64,000 bases of DNA from Epiperipatus broadwayi (GCA_028023455.1 JAQFVV010012531.1:1926001-1990000), one strand, 5' to 3'. Shown: positions 44,661 through 55,589, counted from the first letter of the stretch. Numbers and translations: made by a program. Notes: generated by a model from the sequence alone, not told the origin.

Positions 44661-45055
44661 AAACAGGCAAAACTCTCCATACAGTAGTGCCACTCAGTGC
44701 TAACCAGAGTAATCAATGGATGCTAGAAGGCTTGTGCATAAAATCCCCATCTAGTGCCTACTCATCCAATATCCCCAGACTAGTTTCTGGCTTATGGCCT
44801 TCGTCAGTGAGGAGCTTTGGATCTGAGAGCACTGCACCTAGATCTTAGGATCTAATGCAACCCTCCAACAACCCCCTTTTATCTCTACTTAACTACAAAA
44901 CTATGAGAATAAAATTGAAAACACAATAATATTTTCTAAGCTCAATAGCTTATATAGTCACATGGGTCTGAACCCAGTTCAGTACCCATACATTTTGGTG
45001 TCTTTGGCTCTTTAACAACCATAGCCACCACTATTTATTAGGCAGGATTGGTGTT
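44661..45055 (-). mobile_element. Hammerhead-bearing non-autonomous element (retrozyme-like), copy 1
   Basis: A unit of about 400 bp on the minus strand has no coding capacity. In order it shows 'gagccaaagacacc', 'gaactgggttcagaccca', a pyrimidine-poor stretch, the hammerhead core (44813-44772), then 'gtaggcactagatggggatt', 'ccattgattactctgg', 'ggcactactgtatggagag' and 'ttttgcctgttt'. Parts of the same unit recur at 36.6, 38.4, 52.2 and 58.5 kb, which proves a dispersed family. Upstream (plus 45056-45120) the phrase 'cacatgatcac' lies in an imperfect palindrome also seen at the 3' end of the 52.2 and 58.5 kb copies, as if units can be joined head to tail. Hammerhead-bearing small elements of this kind are known as PLE derivatives or retrozymes. 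Confidence 0.7.
44772..44813 (-). ncRNA. Hammerhead ribozyme, type I, minimal stem III, copy 1
   Basis: Read on the minus strand: UCCUCA (stem I 5' side), CUGACGA (invariant core), A, GGC-CAUAA-GCC (stem II), A, GAAAC (core), UA (loop III), GUC (cleavage triplet, cut after C), UGGGGA (stem I 3' side). Stem I has six pairs including one G-U. Stem III is two pairs with a two-base loop, as in other minimal PLE-type hammerheads. An A-A mismatch closes stem II at the core. In RNA it should cut itself after the GUC, giving a 5'-hydroxyl and a 2',3'-cyclic phosphate. Confidence 0.75.
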
Positions 45056-45120
45056 AAACCACTAAACGTCACATGATCACATAAAGAATAGTTGTCATGT
45101 GATGTTTAGTGATTTTTTAA
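45056..45120. repeat. Imperfect palindrome beside hammerhead element
   Basis: cactaaacgtcacatgatca and tgtcatgtgatgtttagtg face each other across about 18 bases. The same phrase in single copy ends the hammerhead-element pieces at 52.2-52.3 and 58.7 kb, so this palindrome marks the junction between element ends. Confidence 0.6.
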
Positions 45121-46810
45121 TGTTACTGATATAAAATTAAAAAAAAATTTTTGACCCTCATATTGTAAGTTTGCAATGCTTAATTTTAAAAAAAGGCATA
45201 ATATTGTTATAAAAAATGATATATAAAGATGTATAAAATGATATACTTACTAAAATTGATTAAAACTTTGATAAATATATATATATATATCCTTATTACT
45301 ATTGTAAAAGTGGAAGGCTGCCCAAATCTGCTTCAACATTATAAAATTATTTTTTCTTCTTGATTATACCTTTCATCTAGAAACAAAAACTTAAGGAAAA
45401 TACAGATTATCATACATTAGATTAAAAATGTTGTACTTTTGAGTTTTCAAATAAATCAAGATGACAGCCTGTATTTTTGATAAATCTATAGTTTCACCCC
45501 CCCCCCCAATTTTTACAAAAAGAAAATACCTGCTAGGAAACATCATATTTAAGTTATTTACAGAAAAATTAAATATATATATATAAATAGGGAATACTTA
45601 CACTTTATTCATATCATTGGTATGCAATCATCATATTGTGACCATTAACACACACTTTTCAGGAGAGTAGGGATCCCATACCTTTGGAAATAGTCCATTG
45701 CATCACATTCTGGACAGAAAAGTCCCAAATTTTTATTATTATAACAATTTACCAGAAAAACTGCTGATAAAAAAAAAACATTGCTGAATTGAACCAAAGT
45801 AGCATAATGTTAAGAGTGTCTAATTACTTCCCATATTATAATATAAGTAAAAAAAACAAAATTGAAATACAGTGTCTTGATGAAATTTATTGGAATTTGT
45901 TAATTTTGTTTTAATTTAATAACTCACATCTTCAGTAGATTATAGGCCCACAAAACTGTATATTTATCAAAAATATGGGATGCCATCTTGGCTTACTTGA
46001 AAACTTACATGAACCAAAAATGTTAAATAAAAGAAACCCATGATACTAATAGCAAATACAAGTAAAAAAAAGGCTTTATGGAAATGTATAATCTAGACAG
46101 TGGAGATATATGCAATACCACAATGTAATATTGTATGAGGGATAAGTGAAAAATTACTGATGTTGTGGCAACGTTTTTTGAAAAATATTTAAATACAAGA
46201 CATTGCTTTTGTCTGAATTAAAGCTATTCAAATAGAAAAGCATTATTATATCAACTCCATAATATCAACTTTTTCTTGTTAATTTAACTTTAGCATAGTA
46301 AATAAATTGTAGCCCTTATCTCTTATTGATTATTGTTTCTGAAGTAAAGTCTAATTGTGACATAGTTATTACTAAATGTCAAGGTACATTTATATTCCCA
46401 CTCCTTTTATTTTTAAAACTTCTGATTTACATTTAAGTTATAAATGTAAAATAGTAAATTTTTAAAATTTAGACTGTGCAGGAAATTTTCTGTGATAGCA
46501 AGATGACTACAATACTTAATGTAACTAATATTGTTCGATATATATATAATCATTAAAACAAGTCATCATTTAGACAATCGTAATATCAATAAGAATCAAT
46601 AATCTCAAACTGTTGTCAAGGCAACCTCCTTTTAACAATATATATATATATATACTGTTGGATACTAAAAGCCTTATATTAACTAAACAGCATGCAAGTT
46701 TCTCTGTTTATATGTGATATCTGCATTGTGAGTAGAAATCCCTTCTATTCTATAATCATATATTTTATAATTGAAAAATTAATGGATATTAGATGATATG
46801 CTATATTTAA
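45121..46810. other. A+T-rich spacer, no gene seen
   Basis: No gene recognised. It holds microsatellite tracts (TA near 45272 and 45574), an 11-C run (45497-45507) and several A-runs. Confidence 0.5.
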
Positions 46811-47376
46811 ATCCCAAACTAATTTCGGTTGTTTTCTCATCCCTGGTGTTCGCCTTAAGATGTCGCTCACTATTTCTAGGTAAATTCCTAGAAATATACA
46901 GTTTCACTGGCCTTCACCCAACAAAAGAGGAATTTTTCTACGTTATAAATGCAGAAAAGTTCTCACATTATGTTGGACGGAGGAGGCGGTGGTGGTGACA
47001 GAAGCCAACACAAAGAGACTTCTTTCTATGATAAAACACAGAAAGAGTTCCCAATGGCTGCCGGTTATGGCTTTTTTTTAATGCTAAAAGCACAGAGAAA
47101 GAAATGCCTTGATTGGCTGCTGTAGTAGTCGATTTTGTTCATCATTTTCTCGTAATAGTAGAATATCTATTTTCTCTATAGTTTCGTGTGAGGGTGTGTG
47201 TATTTGAAGTAGTTGTAGTTTTTTTTAAATTTGATAAGACGTCTATTTTTTTTAATGTGTTGTAACTTACTTTACTGTTGTAAGTTTAGTAATAATGTCC
47301 TGAAGATTCCATTATGAAGGGGTAACCCTCAAAAATTGCTTTTAAGGGTGCGAAAGGGAAAAAAAATTAAAGGATC

Positions 47377-47398
47377 ACGCGAAAAGTACCGTTTTCGC
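47377..47398. other. CGCGAAAA palindrome
   Basis: cgcgaaaa and ttttcgcg face each other around a six-base loop. CpG-rich perfect palindromes are rare in this A+T-rich window. It could be a protein-binding site or part of the element's transposition signals. Confidence 0.45.
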
Positions 47399-47439
47399 GA
47401 GAATTCGTCCGTGACCAGTTACTTTTGCTATATATATAT

Positions 47440-47880
47440 ACGCACAAACAAAAACAACCCACTGTCTAATTATTAGTAATTACTTGTCCGAAAAATAAAA
47501 TTAGTCGGGTATTATTATTTTTTTTTTGTTACATTTATTATTTCAAAATAAGATTAGTTTTTATATCTACACACTAACAAAAACAACCCAGTTCCTGATT
47601 AATTACTGTCTTTAAAAAAAAAAAAAAAAGCAAATTCAATGGGGTTTGATTTTTTTCAATGGAGTCTTTGAATTACGGTTTGTTTGTTTTTATATATACA
47701 CAAGATTTACCAAAAAAAAAAAAAAGAAACCCACTTTCTGATTAATTACTGTCAAAAGAAATGCAAATTAGTCGGCTATCATTTTTAAATTTAGTATTTC
47801 AATAACGGTACCCTTTTTATATAGACAGACTTAACAAAAACAACCCACTTTCTGATTCATTACTGTCCCCCCCCCCCCCC
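47440..47880 (+). repeat. Irregular tandem repeats, 113-145 bp
   Basis: A phrase like 'aacccac.ttctgattaattactgtc' occurs four times, near 47452, 47584, 47729 and 47842, each followed by a run of A or C and then 'ttagtcgggtatca' in most copies. A run of 15 Cs ends the last copy (47867-47881). Confidence 0.7.
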
Positions 47881-48012
47881 CAAAAAAAAAGAAAACGGAA
47901 ATTAGTCGGGTATCATTTTTCAATCGAGTCTTTCAATGATGGTCCTTACTAATAGTAGTCGGGTATCAATTCTAAATTGTAGTATATAAATGACGTTACT
48001 TTTGATAGATTT

Positions 48013-48535
48013 AGAATTACGTCTTGCTTTTTTAATCAAATGATTGATTTACTCTTGACCAAAAATACCATAACTTTAAAAAAAAGACACACATAAAGTC
48101 CAAAAAAAAAAAGAGAAAAAGCCCCATAACTTTAAAGACACACACACACAAACTCAAAAACAATCTAAGATTAATAAACATTGACTTATTACGTCTTGCT
48201 TTTGAATCAAATTATTGATTTACTCTTGCAAAAAAAATACCGTAACTTTAAAAAGACACACCTAAAGTCCAAAAAAAAAAAAAATTCGAAAAAGCCCTGT
48301 AACTTTAAAGACACACACACAAACTCAAAAACAAGATAAGATTAATAAACATTTACTTATTACGTCTTGCTTTTGAATAAAATTATTGATTTACTCTTGC
48401 AAAAAAAAAAAAGACCGTAACTTTAAAAAGACACACGTAAAGTCAAAAAAAAAAAAATTAGAAAAACACCGTAACTTTAAAGACACACACACACAAACTC
48501 AAAAACAAGATAAGATTAATAAACATTTACAAAAA
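48013..48535 (+). repeat. Tandem array, 171-172 bp unit, three copies
   Basis: acgtcttgcttt begins copies at 48019, 48191 and 48362. Each runs through 'attgatttactcttg', an A-run, 'ccgtaactttaaaaagacac', a second A-run, 'taactttaaagacacacaca' and 'aactcaaaaacaa'. The later two units are very alike. It is confined to the inverted-terminus element. Confidence 0.8.
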
Positions 48536-48939
48536 TGAAAAAAACTAACATCATATAATAGTATTAGTTAGTAGAATATTTTATTACAAATCTAAGAAAT
48601 CAGATCTTTTTAGATCAAATCGATCATTTAGGTCCGGCCTGGAATCGTTATATGTATATGTTTTTGATAGCATCAACGCCATCCTGTGGCGAACACTAAG
48701 GATGAGAAAACAACCCTAATTTCTAAATATTGGCATTTTTTAATGAGAACAGATAGATTTGCATGTACACATCATATCAGCCAACTTTATATTATTAAAC
48801 TAATAACCAAAGATTCAAAAACAAAGTAAAATTTTAAATCCAAGCCAGTACAATAGCCACTTTGGAATTGATGATATATGACAAACCAAATATATGATAA
48901 CTTTCTCTTCTTACTTTTAATTTTTAAAGTAAGATTAAT

Positions 48940-49110
48940 TACAGAAGATTTGAATCCAGACTTTCAAACATCTTTTGTCATTTACTCCATCTTATATAAC
49001 CAATACTCATGACCACATACATGCAAAAAGGATAAATGATATCCAATATATGTATTGTTTACTGAAATAGCACTCACCAGTTGGTCAAGATCATAGTTGT
49101 ATTTCAGTAT
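48940..49110 (-). repeat. SINE-like repeat, second family
   Basis: It parallels 14240-14480: 'gatttgaatccagactttca' (B box on the minus strand as ggattcaaatc), 'actcatgaccacatacat', 'ccagttggtcaagatcat'. Boundaries are approximate. Confidence 0.4.
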
Positions 49111-50050
49111 TACAGTAAGAATAGTAATTTTATTATTCCTCTTATGTTGACAAAAAATGATTATATTTTGCTTTTGCACCATGAATTGTTTTTTTTATTT
49201 TGTTAAGCTTCTATTGTGTCTAACTTCTATTTTATACTTTCTTTACATTTGATTGTGGTTGTACTAAATCTTGGTGAAAATGTGCTCTAAAATTATTCTA
49301 AAAAACATAGCATTTTCATTATATATATCTTAATACAAAAGTAGTATTAAATACTATTTATTATTACTATTATTATAATCTTGAGCTATAAACTCAGCAA
49401 TAAAGCTATTCACCTTCAGAATTAAGCAAAAAAAAAAAAACAATTGAGTAAAACTATTGATTTAAGCTCAAATGGTAAGTGAACTTTATATGAAACTTAT
49501 CACGTGCTTAATTACTATGTGTTTTAAATGGCGTATGATGATTTAAATAACATCTCCAGATGGTGTACCATCTATTTAGACATTCAGAATACTTATTGAT
49601 ATATTCGTTATTGGGATTACTATAGCCATGTTGTTTATTGCTCATCAACCTCTTTTTTTTATTCTGATTGTTTTAAATCATTAAACCTTTGTTAATTTTA
49701 TAATTTATCACTTTTAACCAGGATAATTTGTAAATTTTTTTCACTTTTTAAAAATATATCACCTCCCCCCAAGGAAATCTATAATTAAATAAATACAAAT
49801 TAAAAATGAAATTTCTGAAACTATTTTCTACATATGTAAAACATTTATTTTTGTTGCTTAACACATACACTGTGGGTCTGAATATTGTTTTTCTGTTTTT
49901 TATAGTTTTCACTATACTGTACAAATATAATTCTTTTTTTTTTTACATACATGCTGCAACCTTATCATATTTGACTCTGTGACTTCATAAGGATATTCAT
50001 AAACAGCATGTAATACTTGTAAATGAAAAAAGACCAGATAAAATGTAAGA
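49111..50050. other. A+T-rich spacer, no gene seen
   Basis: No gene or clear repeat recognised. Confidence 0.5.
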
Positions 50051-50059
50051 TGAAAGAGC

Positions 50060-50260
50060 ATATAAAAAGCCACTGCAAGGCAAAGATCTCAGAAAATAAT
50101 AACTTTCCAATACTGGGTAATGAAGGTTTGATTGGTTTCTAACTATGATGTTTTCTCTTACTAATTAATATTGGATGATTAGTTGGTATAGCATAGTATT
50201 TTTACCCAAAAGAAAAATTATAAGCATGATTAGAGTATATATGCACTGTTATATACATAA
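50060..50260 (-). repeat. tRNA-derived SINE-like copy, minus strand
   Basis: On the minus strand it has 'ctaatcatccaatatt', 'caaaccttcattaccc' and 'aaagttatt' in the order of the common body. The tRNA head is lost. Confidence 0.4.
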
Positions 50261-50340
50261 GGTGTTCAATATTTTATCAATCCTTTTTAGCACTTCTTAA
50301 ATTGGATATTAAAAAAAGTTTTTGAAAAGATATTAACAAG

Positions 50341-50489
50341 TTACAATTTATCCAAACCGTTTCAATCACTTTTTAGCAAAACTCTTTATTTGTACATATA
50401 CACCTACGTTTCGACTGACCTGCAGTATATATATGTATAAATAAAGAGTTTTGCTAAAAAGTGTTTGATTCAGTTTGGATAAATTGTAT
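50341..50489. mobile_element. Fold-back of PLE-type 3' ends
   Basis: The left arm 'acaatttatccaaacc...agcaaaactctttattt' and the right arm 'aaataaagagttttgct...ggataaattgta' are reverse complements. The centre holds cctacgtttcgactgacctg, whose minus strand reads gtcgaaacgtagg, similar to the gaaacg phrase in PLE tails. Each arm carries an aataaa signal in its own reading direction. It looks like an inverted dimer of a short element end. Confidence 0.6.
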
Positions 50490-51219
50490 TTATAGGATAT
50501 TATGGCAAAAATAAAGAAAAATGTGATTTTGGTAATGTATATTAACAAGTTACGAACTGTGGATCCACTTAAAAGTTTTAATAACATCATGGACTGCAAA
50601 ATAAATGAACAAATGGTTATACAATTAGATTATACTTGAACTTTGACTCAAAGTGAAAATAACTGCATTAATTATTTTATTTTTATTGTATATTGAAAAT
50701 CTTGTTCATTAGAAAAGTGTATGGTATTTGGAAAAGTATGATAGTGAAAGAAACCCGTGATAAGATGAAACTTCATCATTACAATAGTTCATGGATTCTT
50801 GAAAGAATATGAATTATCAAAGAGGTAATATAGGTTATTGTGCAGAAATGCCATTCATATGTCAATCTAAATAACCCTAATGAAATTAATGTCCAATTTG
50901 ATGATTGGAGACTCAGAATCAAGTCAGATTGCTGATCCTTTTAATTATATCTCATATTGTTAGTTATATAATAAAACTTAAGCTTGCAATTTTATTAAGG
51001 AATAATAAATACATAATATGATACAATAGTGATAAGTATCATAATATATGGAAATGAGACTTGGCAGTTGAAGGAAAGAAAGAAAAGAAGGGAATTAATG
51101 GATTACTAGTAAAGATTTGCAAGGAAGTCAAAGAGTGAATGCTAAATAAACAAACAAAAAAGAAATAATAAATATTGAACGTGGTGTGGTAGATAGTTTC
51201 TTTGTAAATCTTAAAATAG
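50490..51219. other. A+T-rich spacer, no gene seen
   Basis: No gene recognised. The last 150 bases may already belong to the LINE relic that follows. Confidence 0.45.
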
Positions 51220-52110
51220 GAAAACTGCATCTCCTGATGAGATATCAGGAGAAGCTTAAAAACTTGGAATTTATTTTTTAGGAATATATGGACTCATGAA
51301 ATTGGGCTGCCCAATTTTAAGAATGGTTATCCATTTTTTAAAAATAAAGGGAATATATAAGATTACAGTAATTATTAAAGAATATAATCCAATATAGAAG
51401 ATGTATTTACAAGGATTTTGTTGAATAGATTTCATTGTGGTTTTAGAGCATCAAGAAGCACTATACATGTGGCTTTTATTGTCAGGCAGATGCAAGAAAA
51501 GTGATTTATATATGTTTTTTATTGATTTGTTTAAAGTATTTGATTCAATTAATCAAACAGCCCTATTGTTTTGTTTGAAACTTGTTAATTGCACACCAAA
51601 GTTTATTCATATTACATAGTTGGTGCATAATGGAATGAGAGGAAATATTATTACTACAGATGAAAAATCTGAGACATTTAAAATGAAAGTTTATGTTAAA
51701 CAAAGCTGTATACTTACTCCAATATTTTTTTTGATAGGATTTTTAAAACTGTTTATAAGTGACATAAAATAGAATTAATATGTGATACAAGTCTGATGAT
51801 AGGATTTTAAATTTGAATCAGTAAAAAATTAAAATTAAAATTTTATTTTCTTGGATTCTGGATTAATGCTATACTGATGATTGTGCTATTTTTGATAGTT
51901 CAAATGCTGTTTATGTTAATCCTTGTAAATCAGTTTAAATATCTTTGTAATTTTATAAATAGAGAGATGGATTTAGATGTTGAAGTGTGGCACAGACTCC
52001 AATGTATTGCTGATGCTTTTAACTAGTTAGAAGATAGGCTTCTTCACCAGAAGCAAATTACTACTATAACTAAATTAATTGCATGTAGAGCTGTTATTAA
52101 ATATTTAAAT
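51220..52110 (+). pseudogene. LINE reverse-transcriptase relic
   Basis: Frame-broken RT: RASRSTIHVAFIVRQMQ near 51450, DLYMFFIDLFKVFDSIN (motif A, D kept) near 51505-51555, LVHNGMRG near 51620, VKQSCILTPIFF (motif B, from VKQGC-LAP) near 51695, and Y-DDCAIF (motif C, first position a stop) near 51875. Then FKYLCNFINREMDLDVEVWHR near 51935-52000 and DRLLHQKQITTITKLIACRAVI near 52035-52095. The pattern is that of RTE/BovB- or CR1-like RTs widespread in invertebrates. It differs from the three other LINE groups in the window. No endonuclease is seen. Inactive. Confidence 0.75.
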
Positions 52111-52204
52111 CACCCTTCCAAATATTATGATATTTCAGCAATACCATTTCACAAAAAGTGTTACTGTAATATAACATTTGGGAGGGTGATTTGAATATTT
52201 TCTA

Positions 52205-52298
52205 TTTAATTTTCAGCTGTATGGAGAGTTTTGCCTCTGTGTAAACAGCTTGTGTAAGCATAAAGAATGGTGATCATGTGATGTTCATTGGAATAGAG
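52205..52298 (+). mobile_element. Hammerhead-element 3' fragment
   Basis: tatggagagttttgcct (52219-52235), 'agcataaagaatggtgatcatgtgatgttca' in pieces and a trailing attgg match the 3' end of the hammerhead element at 58.68-58.76 kb. The hAT element is inserted at its end. Confidence 0.6.
52291..52298 (+). repeat. hAT target-site duplication, left
   Basis: gaatagag is repeated at 52785-52792. An 8-bp TSD is the rule for hAT elements. Confidence 0.9.
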
Positions 52299-52784
52299 CA
52301 GGGGTGGGCAATTGTTTTGGCTCGTGGGCCACAGAGGTTGGCAAAGGGCTGCATTGGGGGCTATTTTGTAGAAGCGATGGGCCACACCTTTTTTTCATGA
52401 CACAATAAACACACTGCTTTATTCCTTGTATTACGAAAGAAATATTTATTTGTCCATTCTTCATTAAACACACAACATTCATCACCGATTTTACATTTTT
52501 TCGGAGGATTCATGGTTTCATTAAAGTTGGAAAAATATATATTTGCTAATGCAAGGACAAAATTGAAATTAACCAGATCAACTGGAAAAGCACTGCACAT
52601 TGTATCTATATTCTGCATGTGTATTGACGTGGTTCATCCTAGTGGAAAATACGAGACGAATCTTCGGTCGCACATGGGAAGAAAATCTCAATTCAAGGCG
52701 GATTTTTCTGATTGTCTTGGTGGGCTGCATAAAAACTCTTAGCGGGCCACATGTGGCCTTTGGGCCGCTATTTTCCCACTCCTG
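52299..52784 (-). mobile_element. Non-autonomous hAT element, deletion derivative
   Basis: The left end caggggtgggcaa and right end tttcccactcctg are inverted hAT-type termini, flanked by a perfect 8-bp TSD. The subterminal parts hold 'gggccaca' repeats of opposite sense. Inside, the minus strand keeps only the first part of a transposase, so this is an internally deleted copy moved in trans. Confidence 0.9.
52361..52513 (-). pseudogene. hAT transposase N-terminal fragment
   Basis: From the ATG at 52513 the frame reads MNPPKKCK, CCVFNEEW and NKYFFRN, then NKAVCLLCHEK, which is the start of a BED-type zinc finger as in ZBED/Charlie8-like and GTF2IRD2-like hAT proteins. After the first two cysteines the frame leaves the family at the internal deletion point and continues into the subterminal region. 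No DDE catalytic part remains. Confidence 0.75.
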
Positions 52785-52792
52785 GAATAGAG
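52785..52792 (+). repeat. hAT target-site duplication, right
   Basis: Second copy of gaatagag, exact. Confidence 0.9.
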
Positions 52793-53147
52793 TTATTATT
52801 TTACAAAATTCATTGTTTTGTTTAAGGATACTATGTAAAATTTAAAAAATTTAATGACAAGATTACAAGACTAATCAGTACATTTTTTACTTGCTGATTA
52901 TGATACTATACATATGTCCACATTGTAAAATTACATCTTTTTTAAATAAATGTAACTGATACCTACTAATAATGTTACATTGTAAAGTAAAATTAATATC
53001 AAAGAATTAGTTTGTTTAAAGATAGAATAAATAAATAAAAAACAATGAGAATAATATCTTCGAATTTCAATTATTTGTATCTAAGAAACAAAACAGAGTA
53101 ATTGTGGATTTTGCAAAATACTACTAATTAATTGTCAAAAAAATGTC
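52793..53147. other. A+T-rich spacer, no gene seen
   Basis: No gene or repeat recognised. Confidence 0.5.
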
Positions 53148-53239
53148 AGGAGTCAAGCGTTGGTGGTCAGCATAGCCTTACAAGCAGTTGTCCCGTGTTC
53201 GATTCCCGGCCGATGCTTTGACATATGGGGGGGGGGGGG
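53148..53239 (+). repeat. tRNA-derived SINE with G-run tail
   Basis: gcgttggtggtcagcatagc (A box partly deleted), cttacaagcagttgtccc and gttcgattcccggcc (B box), then gatgctttgacatatg. Where other copies carry poly-A it has 13 Gs (53227-53239). The head lost about ten bases of the A-box region. Confidence 0.75.
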
Positions 53240-55090
53240 AGTGAGGATTCCTGAAAAGATGTGAAGCATATATAAACGACAAATTGTATTGCCAAAGGGC
53301 TTTATTTTATTCTTATTCTTGGGCTATAAACAGTTTTATTAAAATCTATTATCTAATCAAGTCAGAATTAGAATTGGGAGATTGCCCGTTTTCTGAAATG
53401 AGATAATCATACTTGTTTGCAAGTGGTTGCTGTTGCTGATGACAACTATAATTAGAATAAGTTAATTGGATTGTACGAACATTTACAGAGAATATCTCAG
53501 GAAGGATTATCAAAACTAATATAAAACTAGACATCACCAGCGAAAAAGAAAACGTGAAAAAAGAAATTGTAAAGAAGAAATAGATAGTGAAAATAGGGGG
53601 GGGGGGGATGAAGATTTATGAACTGTCAGAAATAGATTATTGGGAATCAGAAAATATAAGCGCTATAGACTTGTAAGAAGTTTGCTTTACTCATTCGCGT
53701 GTATATATCAAATGTTTAAAATAAATAAAAAAATATTGAAAAAAAAAAAAAAATTCCATTTAATGCTGGTTACAATTAATATATCAATTATAAATAACTA
53801 GAAAATAATTCTAGACTGGAGACAGCTAAAGAAAACGGATCAAAATGTCTGGAGAATTTCAAAAGAATGACTCATAGTTGACAAAGATCCGCAAGGTAAT
53901 TTTTTGTTTTTATTCAAAGAATTTGTGATTTTTTTTTTTTTTTAAAACAAACCTTTTGCAAGTAACGACATAGTAATCAAAGAAGGTTGATGTGATAGAT
54001 TACGCTGTTGGTTTACCTACAGTTTTGTTCCTTGTTTTATGATTTATCAGTTGAATATATTACGCCGAAGTAATCATTTATCTGTACTGTTAGAAAGTTG
54101 TTGAAAATAAACTGCTTTTCCAATATAACATTGAATTTATTCAAAGAAAAAAAAGCAGTTTGTCAATAGCGTTTAATATTTAAAGGTCTGAAGGAGGGGG
54201 TGGGATGGAGGCACAAGAAATGTTTCCACTTTTAATAATGTATTAAAAATAAACTTTTAATAATGTACAGCAAAAGCAGATAAATAAAGAATTCCATTAC
54301 ATATATTCCCGAACAAAATTAATATTTATTGTCAGAATTTTTATATTTTTTCTTCATTTTCTTCCATTATTGATTCATTGCAGGATGTCTCTTTATGTTC
54401 AATATAATTTTTCCAATCCGTAGCTTCTTTTCTTCACATCACTTCAGCAAATCATTTAACTTTCCATCTTTCACACGGTCTCACTCTAGGTCTTTTTTAC
54501 AATTTCTTTGGATTCAATTTAGGACTTTATCTGCTGTGATCTATTCGAGTGATTTTTTCCCTTCTCATTTACGTATTCTGCATTTCTTTTCTGCGTTCTT
54601 TCCTTTATGTTCAGAAATCTCTGTATTATACTATTATTAAGTTTCAAATCTCATATCATAATTAAGATGTGATAAACTACATTTAATGAAACTTTTACCT
54701 TTAAAGTATATTGCCACATTTATTTTTGTTCTAAATTATTGCTATCAAAGCTTTATGTTATCTTGAACACAAAGTCGTATTGCCATATCTATTAAGAGAT
54801 GGTATTGCAAGTTATCATTTCTGCTGTTAGTGTATTACCAACATCCTGTTGAGAGTCTTGAAATCTTTTGAGATTACTTAATGTGATAGAGATATCTTGA
54901 AAAATGACACTGACCAAGTGATAAACTTGATTTGATATTTTTCTAGTATTTGCCATACTACTTTTAAAAAAATTCCTCAGCTTCAGCATAATATATAATA
55001 ATTCCCTCACTGGTAAAATGAATTGTAAGGTATCAGGGATATATAAGATCTTCACAAATGGTAGCTGTTTATATTAATCATACTTTTTTT
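53240..55090. other. A+T-rich spacer, no gene seen
   Basis: No gene recognised. A 12-G run lies at 53596-53607. Frames at 53349, 54395 and 54792 lack recognisable domains. Confidence 0.5.
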
Positions 55091-55092
55091 TT

Positions 55093-55121
55093 CATTTTTC
55101 ATGTGTCAAAGCATCGGCCAT
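55093..55121 (-). repeat. SINE 3' fragment, minus strand
   Basis: tcatgtgtcaaagcatcggcc is the reverse complement of the SINE end (ggccgatgctttgacacatga). The tRNA-like head is gone; sequence on its right is unrelated. Confidence 0.6.
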
Positions 55122-55179
55122 TAATCATATTTGTCTACAAATATATCACATTATGCAATTAGGGTAATTAACAATCTTT

Positions 55180-55500
55180 GTGCTCACTATCTAGAGTTTG
55201 AATCTAAAAAGAATTTGGGACTTTTTTTAGAATAGCTGACAATTTTAAAGCAAATTTAGTATTTTTTTTCAGATAGTATGCCCATTGCCAACTTGTTCAA
55301 TTATCCAATAATTAGACAATAAATAAGTAGCTAAAGTTATTTTTAATTAGAAAGTCAAACAAGGAAGAAAAAAATCCTCAACACCCTGATAGTTAATTAG
55401 CCCACTAAGTAATATTATTCCCTTTACAGGTTTTTTGAGGGGGGGGGTGATGGTAAAGGAACCTTTATCCAGTAGTGGGCTATTTAAGACTTTATTGTTT
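55180..55500 (+). repeat. tRNA-derived SINE-like copy
   Basis: The B-box-like gagtttgaatct is followed by 'ctgacaattttaa', 'cccattgccaacttg', 'atccaataatta' and a later 'cctttatccagtagtgggc'. The family match is by order of phrases; decay is heavy. Confidence 0.4.
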
Positions 55501-55589
55501 ATTCCTTTCAACTATTATATTAAAAAAGAGCATTGCAATTAAGTGCAAAAGACATGAAGTCATATGTGGCATGAAGATTGGGGATTTTT

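Larger units (their letters stand above)
46817..48724. mobile_element. 1.9-kb element with inverted termini and internal arrays
   Basis: ggttgttttctcatccctgg near 46828-46847 and its near-reverse complement (cttaggatgag...caacc region, 48697-48714) face inward, with about 40 bases matching imperfectly at the ends including gtgttcgcc/ggcgaacac. Inside are a purine-rich patch (46975-47000), a CGCG palindrome and two sets of tandem repeats. I see no transposase; a 66-codon frame at 46798-46998 crosses the left end and is probably chance. A non-autonomous DNA transposon is likely. Confidence 0.6.

Noticed and set aside
46798-46998. 66-codon plus frame ending in an arginine/tryptophan run
   Set aside because: It crosses the left terminus of the inverted-terminus element and lacks any known domain.
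54395-54640. 81-codon plus frame rich in Phe and Ser
   Set aside because: T/C-rich composition explains it. No domain, no splice or promoter context, no repeat match.
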